This document shows positions 39,049 to 43,179 of a DNA stretch of 43,179 bases, in pieces. The DNA comes from DASRHK01 sp035650495 (GTDB taxonomy: Bacteria > Pseudomonadota > Gammaproteobacteria > Nevskiales > Nevskiaceae): the NCBI GenBank assembly GCA_035650495.1, contig DASRHK010000153.1, forward strand, positions 1 to 43,179, written 5' to 3'. The first letter of the stretch is position 1. Each line of letters starts with the position of its first letter. A program made the translations under genes and the position numbers. Below the pieces are notes generated by a model. The model was not told the DNA's origin. It saw only the letters and a program-made list of their open reading frames with translations, and ran no database searches.

Positions 39049-40580
39049 GGACGACCCCAGCCGCGTTTGCCGACGCGGTCGCGCGCTTCTCATCGCGCCG
39101 CGCGGTCATCGGCGAGGACGGAGAACACCTCACCTACTCCGAGCTCGATGCGAAACGCATCGAGGCTGCGCGCGCGCTGATCGCCATCGGCGTGAAGCAC
39201 GGCGATCGCGTCGCCATCTGGGCACCGAACGGCGTCGAGTGGATCGTCGCGGGGCTCGCGATCCACAGCGTCGGCGCGGCGCTCGTCCCCGTGAACACGC
39301 GCATGCGCGGACAGGAAGCGGGCTACGTCCTGCAGAAAAGCGGCGCGCGCGTGCTGTTCTGCGCCGGCAAGTTCCTCGGCAATCACTTCCCCACGCTGCT
39401 CGGGACGCATCGGCCGAAATCGCTCGAGCAGATCGTCGTCATGCGCGATGCGCAGACCGGCGATCTCACGTGGGCCGATTTCCTCAAGCAGGCAAAGCGC
39501 ATCGACGACGACCAGGTCCGGCAGCGCGCGTCCGCCGTGAAGCCGACCGATCGCATGGACATCATGTTCACCTCCGGCACGACCGGATTGCCGAAAGGCG
39601 TGGTCACCGTGCACGAGCAGAACCTGCGCGTGATCGCGGAATGGTCGGATCGCATGCAGCTCGCGCCCGACGATCGCTATCTCATCGTCAATCCGTTCTT
39701 CCACACGTTCGGCTACAAGGTCGGCTGGCTCGGCGGCTTGTTGCGCGGCCTCACCGTCCTTCCGCACGCGATCTTCGATGCAAAAGCGGTCATGCAGCGC
39801 ATCGAGCGCGACCGGATCTCCGTCCTGCCCGGCCCGCCGACGCTGTTCATCTCGCTGCTCAACGATGCGGATCGATCCAAGCACGATCTGTCGTCGCTAC
39901 GCGCGACGATCACCGGCGCTGCGGCGATCGCGCCGACGCTCATCGAGCGCATCCGCGCGGAGCTTGGCTTCAAGATCGTGCTCACGGGTTACGGGCTTAC
40001 GGAAACCTGCGGCATCGTCACGCTGTGCGACGCGAGCGACGACGCGGAAACGATCGCGCTGACCAGCGGCAAGGCGATCGCCGACATCGAAGTGCGCTGC
40101 GACGAGAAGTCAGGCGAGATTCTCGTGCGCGGCTACAACGTGCTGAAGGAATACCTCGATGATCCGGCCGCGACACGCGAAGCGATCGACGCCGATGGCT
40201 GGCTGCACACGGGTGACATCGGCGTGCTCGATGCGCGCGGCTATCTCAAGATCACCGACCGGCTCAAAGACATGTACATTGCCGGCGGCTTCAATTGCTA
40301 TCCGGCGGAGATCGAGCGCGCGCTCGCCGCGCATCCGGCGATCGCGCAGGCTGCGGTGATCGGCGTACCGGACGAGCGGCTCGGCGAGGTCGGCAAGGCG
40401 TTCGTCGTGTTGCGCAACGGCGCGAAGCTCGATGCGCAATCGCTGATTGCTTGGAGCCGCGACAACATGGCGAACTACAAAGTGCCGCGGCACGTCGAGT
40501 TCGTCGATCAGCTACCGACGAATCCGTCCGGCAAGGTGATGAAGTTCCAGTTGCGACAGAAAACCAAGGAGAGCGCATGA
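39036..40580 (+). CDS. fadD3: FadD3-like acyl-CoA synthetase (HIP-CoA ligase)
   Basis: A 514-residue adenylate-forming ligase. Signatures in order: FTSGTTGLPKGVVT (P-loop), YGLTETCG, GWLHTGDIG, RLKDMYIAGGFNCYPAEIE and the catalytic lysine in NPSGKVMK near the C terminus. The GGFNCYPAEIE form is typical of FadD3 and short/medium acyl ligases. FadD3 activates the ring C/D propionate HIP with CoA in mycobacteria and rhodococci (ScdA in Comamonas), which is the entry step to the minus-strand operon of this window. Two starts are possible: GTG at 39036 or TTG at 39045, the latter sharing a TTGA with the SDR stop. The stop overlaps the next SDR start (ATGA). Confidence 0.87.
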   Translation: MGGLRTTPAAFADAVARFSSRRAVIGEDGEHLTYSELDAKRIEAARALIAIGVKHGDRVAIWAPNGVEWIVAGLAIHSVGAALVPVNTRMRGQEAGYVLQKSGARVLFCAGKFLGNHFPTLLGTHRPKSLEQIVVMRDAQTGDLTWADFLKQAKRIDDDQVRQRASAVKPTDRMDIMFTSGTTGLPKGVVTVHEQNLRVIAEWSDRMQLAPDDRYLIVNPFFHTFGYKVGWLGGLLRGLTVLPHAIFDAKAVMQRIERDRISVLPGPPTLFISLLNDADRSKHDLSSLRATITGAAAIAPTLIERIRAELGFKIVLTGYGLTETCGIVTLCDASDDAETIALTSGKAIADIEVRCDEKSGEILVRGYNVLKEYLDDPAATREAIDADGWLHTGDIGVLDARGYLKITDRLKDMYIAGGFNCYPAEIERALAAHPAIAQAAVIGVPDERLGEVGKAFVVLRNGAKLDAQSLIAWSRDNMANYKVPRHVEFVDQLPTNPSGKVMKFQLRQKTKESA

Positions 40581-41446
40581 GCAAGAATCTCGAAGGCGTC
40601 GTCGCCGTCGTCACCGGCGCGTCGCGTGGCGCGGGCAAAGGCATCGCGATCGCGTTGGGCAGCGAGGGCGCGACGGTCTACGTCACCGGCCGCTCGCAGA
40701 AGGAAGGCGACGCCGATCTCCCGGGCACCATCGGCAACACGGCCGATCTCGTCACCAAGGCCGGCGGCAAGGGCATCGCCGTCGCCGTCGATCATTCGAA
40801 GGATCGTCAGGTCGGCGCGCTGTTCGAGCGCATCAGCAAGGAGCAGAACGGCCGGCTGGACATCCTGGTCAACAACGCGACGCACATCCACGACGCGCTG
40901 ATCGAGAAGGGACCGTTCTTCAAGAAGCCGATCGCGCTGATGAACATCCTCGAGGTCGGCCTGCGCTCCGCTTACGTCGCGAGCTGGTACGCGGCGAAGC
41001 TGATGGCGAAGCAGAAGAACGGCCTGATCGCGTTCACCTCGTCGTTCGGCGCCTCCTGCTACATGCACGGCCCGGCCTATGGCGCGCAGAAGGTCGGCGT
41101 CGACAAGTTCGCCAAGGACATGGCGGTCGACCTCAAGAAGTACAACGTCGCGGCGGTGTCGATCTGGATGGGCATGCTCAAGACCGATCGCACCAAGCGC
41201 GTGATGGATCAGGATCCGGCGAAGTACGCTGGCTTCTGGGAGATCGCCGAGACGCCGGAGTTCACCGGGCACGTGTTGAGCGCGATCTACCGCGATCCCA
41301 AGCGCGCGGAGAAATCGGGACAGGTGCTGATCGGCGCCGAAGTCGCACAGGAGTACGGCATCACCGACGAAGGCGGCAAGCAGCCGCCGTCGCATCGGCA
41401 GATGCTGGGCGGTCCGACGCAGGCGCATCCGGCAGTCGTCGAGTAG
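40577..41446 (+). CDS. SDR family oxidoreductase (DHRS1-like)
   Basis: A 289-residue SDR with the loop TGASRGAGKG, NNAT, and the active site SSFGASCYMHGPAYGAQK (Ser...Tyr-x3-Lys). The C-terminal extension (PEFTGHVLSAIYRDP...SGQVLIGAEVAQEYGITDE) is characteristic of the DHRS1-type SDRs found beside fatty-acid and steroid genes. AAGGAGAGCGC precedes the ATG. It overlaps FadD3 by 4 bases and the GH5 gene by one base (TAGTG). Substrate unknown; a 3-oxoacyl or steroid ketone is plausible from context. Confidence 0.84.
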   Translation: MSKNLEGVVAVVTGASRGAGKGIAIALGSEGATVYVTGRSQKEGDADLPGTIGNTADLVTKAGGKGIAVAVDHSKDRQVGALFERISKEQNGRLDILVNNATHIHDALIEKGPFFKKPIALMNILEVGLRSAYVASWYAAKLMAKQKNGLIAFTSSFGASCYMHGPAYGAQKVGVDKFAKDMAVDLKKYNVAAVSIWMGMLKTDRTKRVMDQDPAKYAGFWEIAETPEFTGHVLSAIYRDPKRAEKSGQVLIGAEVAQEYGITDEGGKQPPSHRQMLGGPTQAHPAVVE

Positions 41447-42915
41447 TGCGCATTCGCCTCGCCGCGCTGCTCGCCTGCACGCTCGTCGCTTGCAGCGACA
41501 ACAGCGTGCTCAATCCGCCGCCGTCGAATCCGAGCCCGACCGCGCCGAAGCTGCACCGCGACGGCCGCTGGATCCGCGACGACGCGGGTCGCGTGGTGCT
41601 GCTGCACGGCGTCAACGCGGTGTGGAAAGTCGCGCCCTACTTCCCGCCCGACGAAGCGGCGGGATTCACCGAAGCGGACGCGGACTACCTCGCCGCGAAT
41701 GGCTTCAACGTCGTGCGGCTCGGCGTGCTGTTCGCCGGCGTGATGCCGCAGCAGGACGTGATCGACCCGGCGTACCTCGAGAATGTCGATCGCGTCGTGC
41801 AGCTGCTCGCGTCGCGCCACATCTGGGTGCTGCTCGACTTCCATCAGGACATGCTGAACGAGAAGTACCAGGGCGAAGGCTTCCCGGCCTGGGCGGTCGA
41901 CGACGGCGGCTTCCCGATCAACGACGCGAACAAGGGATTCCCGGGCAACGAGTTCGCGAGCGTCGCGCTCAATCGCGCGTTCGACAATCTCTGGGCGAAC
42001 GGCGGCAACGTGTGGGATCGCTATCGCGATGCGTGGATCGCGGTCGCCTCGCGCTGGAAGGATCAGGACTACCTGCTCGGCTACGACCTGTTCAACGAGC
42101 CGTGGCCGGGCACGCAATGGCCGACGTGCTTCGAGATGGATTGCACGGCGTTCGACCAGACGCTGCAGACGTTCTTCGAGGAGATCCTCTCGGGCGTGCG
42201 CAGCGTCGATGCCGAGCACTTCGCCTTCATCGAGCCGCAGCAGCTGTTCGATTTCGGCGCGCCATCGAGCATGACGGCGATCGCCGATCCGGCGCTCGGG
42301 CTTTCGTGGCACACCTACTGCTCGTCGACGCTGTTCGCGCCGTTCGGCCTGCCGGCCGGCCCCGACTGCACGCTGCTCAGCGTCGAGCAGATGACATTCG
42401 ACAATGCCGAAACGCAGGCAAACGCCCTCGGTGCAACGTCGCTGATCACCGAGTTCGGCGCCGGCGACGATCTCGACGACATCACGCGCGTGGTCAGCGC
42501 TGCCGACGCGCAGATCACCGGCTGGACCTATTGGGCCTACAAGGGCTGGAGCGATCCCACCGGCAATCCCGGCGGCGAAGGCTTGTTCTCCGACGACGCC
42601 GACCTCACGACCGAGAAGCCCAAGGACGATCTGCTGATCCGTCCGTACGCGCAGCGCATCGCGGGGACGCCGACGGCGATGAGCTTCGACATCGCCACCG
42701 CGACCTTCACGCTCGACTACGATGCTGCCGACATCTCCGCGCCGACGGAGATCTTCCTGCCGACCCGGCACTATCCCGCTGGCTTCAACGTGAACGTGAC
42801 GGGCGGCACGCCGGCGAGCCAGCCCGGATCGCAGATCCTGCAGATCACCAACGCGTCGGATGCGGGTCCGGTTCATGTCGTCGTCACGCCAAAACCTTCA
42901 CCGGGAGCGCCGTAA
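41446..42915 (+). CDS. GH5-type glycoside hydrolase lipoprotein (endoglycoceramidase/sterylglucosidase-like)
   Basis: A 489-residue predicted lipoprotein starting with GTG (lipobox LVAC, Cys16), so the catalytic domain faces outside the inner membrane. It is a clan GH-A TIM barrel: HGVNAVWKV with strand one, VLLDFHQDMLNE, acid/base Glu218 in DLFNEPWPG and nucleophile Glu336 in LITEFGAG. The FHQDM and NEPWPG forms recall endoglycosylceramidases, a GH5 group that also includes steryl-beta-glucosidases. A small beta-sandwich follows the barrel (about residues 400-480). It sits inside a steroid operon, overlapping one SDR stop by one base and the next SDR start by one base (TAATG). Hydrolysis of steryl glycosides is an attractive but unproven role. 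Confidence 0.85.
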   Translation: MRIRLAALLACTLVACSDNSVLNPPPSNPSPTAPKLHRDGRWIRDDAGRVVLLHGVNAVWKVAPYFPPDEAAGFTEADADYLAANGFNVVRLGVLFAGVMPQQDVIDPAYLENVDRVVQLLASRHIWVLLDFHQDMLNEKYQGEGFPAWAVDDGGFPINDANKGFPGNEFASVALNRAFDNLWANGGNVWDRYRDAWIAVASRWKDQDYLLGYDLFNEPWPGTQWPTCFEMDCTAFDQTLQTFFEEILSGVRSVDAEHFAFIEPQQLFDFGAPSSMTAIADPALGLSWHTYCSSTLFAPFGLPAGPDCTLLSVEQMTFDNAETQANALGATSLITEFGAGDDLDDITRVVSAADAQITGWTYWAYKGWSDPTGNPGGEGLFSDDADLTTEKPKDDLLIRPYAQRIAGTPTAMSFDIATATFTLDYDAADISAPTEIFLPTRHYPAGFNVNVTGGTPASQPGSQILQITNASDAGPVHVVVTPKPSPGAP

Positions 42916-43179
42916 TGAAACGTCTCGAGAATAAAGTCGCGATCGTCACCGGCGGTGCGCGCGGCATGGGCGCAGCGACCTGCCGCGTATTCGCCGCAGA
43001 AGGCGCGAAGGTCGTGATCGCCGACGTGCTCGACGCCGACGGCGAGAAGCTCGCGAAAGAGATCGGCGCGAGCGCGACCTACGCGCATCTCGACGTCACC
43101 GACGAGAAGAACTGGGCCGCCGTGATCGACAAGACTGTCGCGGCTCATCACAAGATCGACGTGCTGGTGAACAACGCGG
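42915..43179 (+). CDS. SDR family dehydrogenase, 5' part only
   Basis: The first 88 or so codons of a classical SDR, cut by the right edge. It shows KVAIVTGGARGMG (cofactor loop TGGARGMG), an Asp after strand two (VVIADVLD) that favours NAD(H), and VLVNNA. Its start shares one base with the GH5 stop (TAATG). The 3alpha/20beta-hydroxysteroid dehydrogenase branch is typical for this motif set, but the active-site Tyr-Lys lies outside the window. Confidence 0.85.
   Translation, partial: MKRLENKVAIVTGGARGMGAATCRVFAAEGAKVVIADVLDADGEKLAKEIGASATYAHLDVTDEKNWAAVIDKTVAAHHKIDVLVNNA

Noticed and set aside
1..43179. CRISPR arrays, tRNA or rRNA genes, insertion sequences, prophage genes.
   Set aside because: No regularly spaced repeats, cloverleaf-like segments, transposase motifs or phage structural genes were seen in reading both strands.

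Overview
The window is high-GC, almost gapless bacterial DNA. It reads as a chromosomal segment of a steroid-degrading proteobacterium. The evidence is a near-complete set for degrading steroid rings C and D (homologues of FadD3, IpdF, IpdC, EchA20, IpdAB, FadA6 and paired acyl-CoA dehydrogenases) together with proteobacterial traits: DUF1329 plus an RND permease, a TTQ amine dehydrogenase, and short REP-like palindromes. A beta- or gammaproteobacterium is likely; the exact lineage cannot be fixed from the sequence alone. No rRNA, tRNA, CRISPR array, transposase or phage gene was seen.

Layout. (1) 1-767, minus: the 5' part of an amidohydrolase. (2) 891-4941, plus: a fatty acid hydroxylase/sterol desaturase family gene coupled to mauB-mauE-mauD-mauA and a monohaem cytochrome c, i.e. 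a periplasmic tryptophan-tryptophylquinone amine dehydrogenase with two maturation factors. (3) 5017-6558, plus: a lipoprotein with two DUF1566 (Lcl) domains, ending four bases from the convergent minus-strand array. (4) 26836-6563, minus: a 20-kb array, mostly joined by 1-4 base stop/start overlaps. In transcription order it is HsaC-like dioxygenase, IpdA, IpdB, DUF35, thiolase-like, IpdC, EchA20, acyl-CoA dehydrogenase pair 1, FadA6, SDR, TPR lipoprotein, acyl-CoA dehydrogenase pair 2, IpdF, MaoC hydratase, then an envelope module YCF48-like / RND permease / DUF1329. (5) 26930-34503, minus: accessory and regulatory genes. These are a decayed HigBA-type toxin-antitoxin pair with its operator, a cyclase-fold protein, two unknown genes, a GH92 glycosidase lipoprotein, two paralogous stand-alone response regulators around an AraC-family regulator, a small zinc-binding protein and two paralogous XRE regulators. 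(6) 34810-43179, plus: two tandem 3-ketosteroid dehydrogenase-like flavoproteins, SDR, FadD3, SDR, a GH5 glycosidase lipoprotein, and a truncated SDR.

How the parts fit. The plus-strand flavoproteins and SDRs would adjust the redox state of the steroid nucleus and its hydroxyls. FadD3 activates the ring C/D remnant (HIP). The minus-strand operon then shortens the propionate side chain, opens ring D (EchA20) and ring C (IpdAB), and thiolyses the product (FadA6). The RND/YCF48/DUF1329 tail is a candidate envelope transport system for the hydrophobic substrate. The GH5 and GH92 lipoproteins suggest that glycosylated substrates may be met at the cell surface. The link of the TTQ amine dehydrogenase to steroid metabolism is unproven.

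All functional calls rest on recognised motifs, lengths and gene order; no database search or alignment was run.
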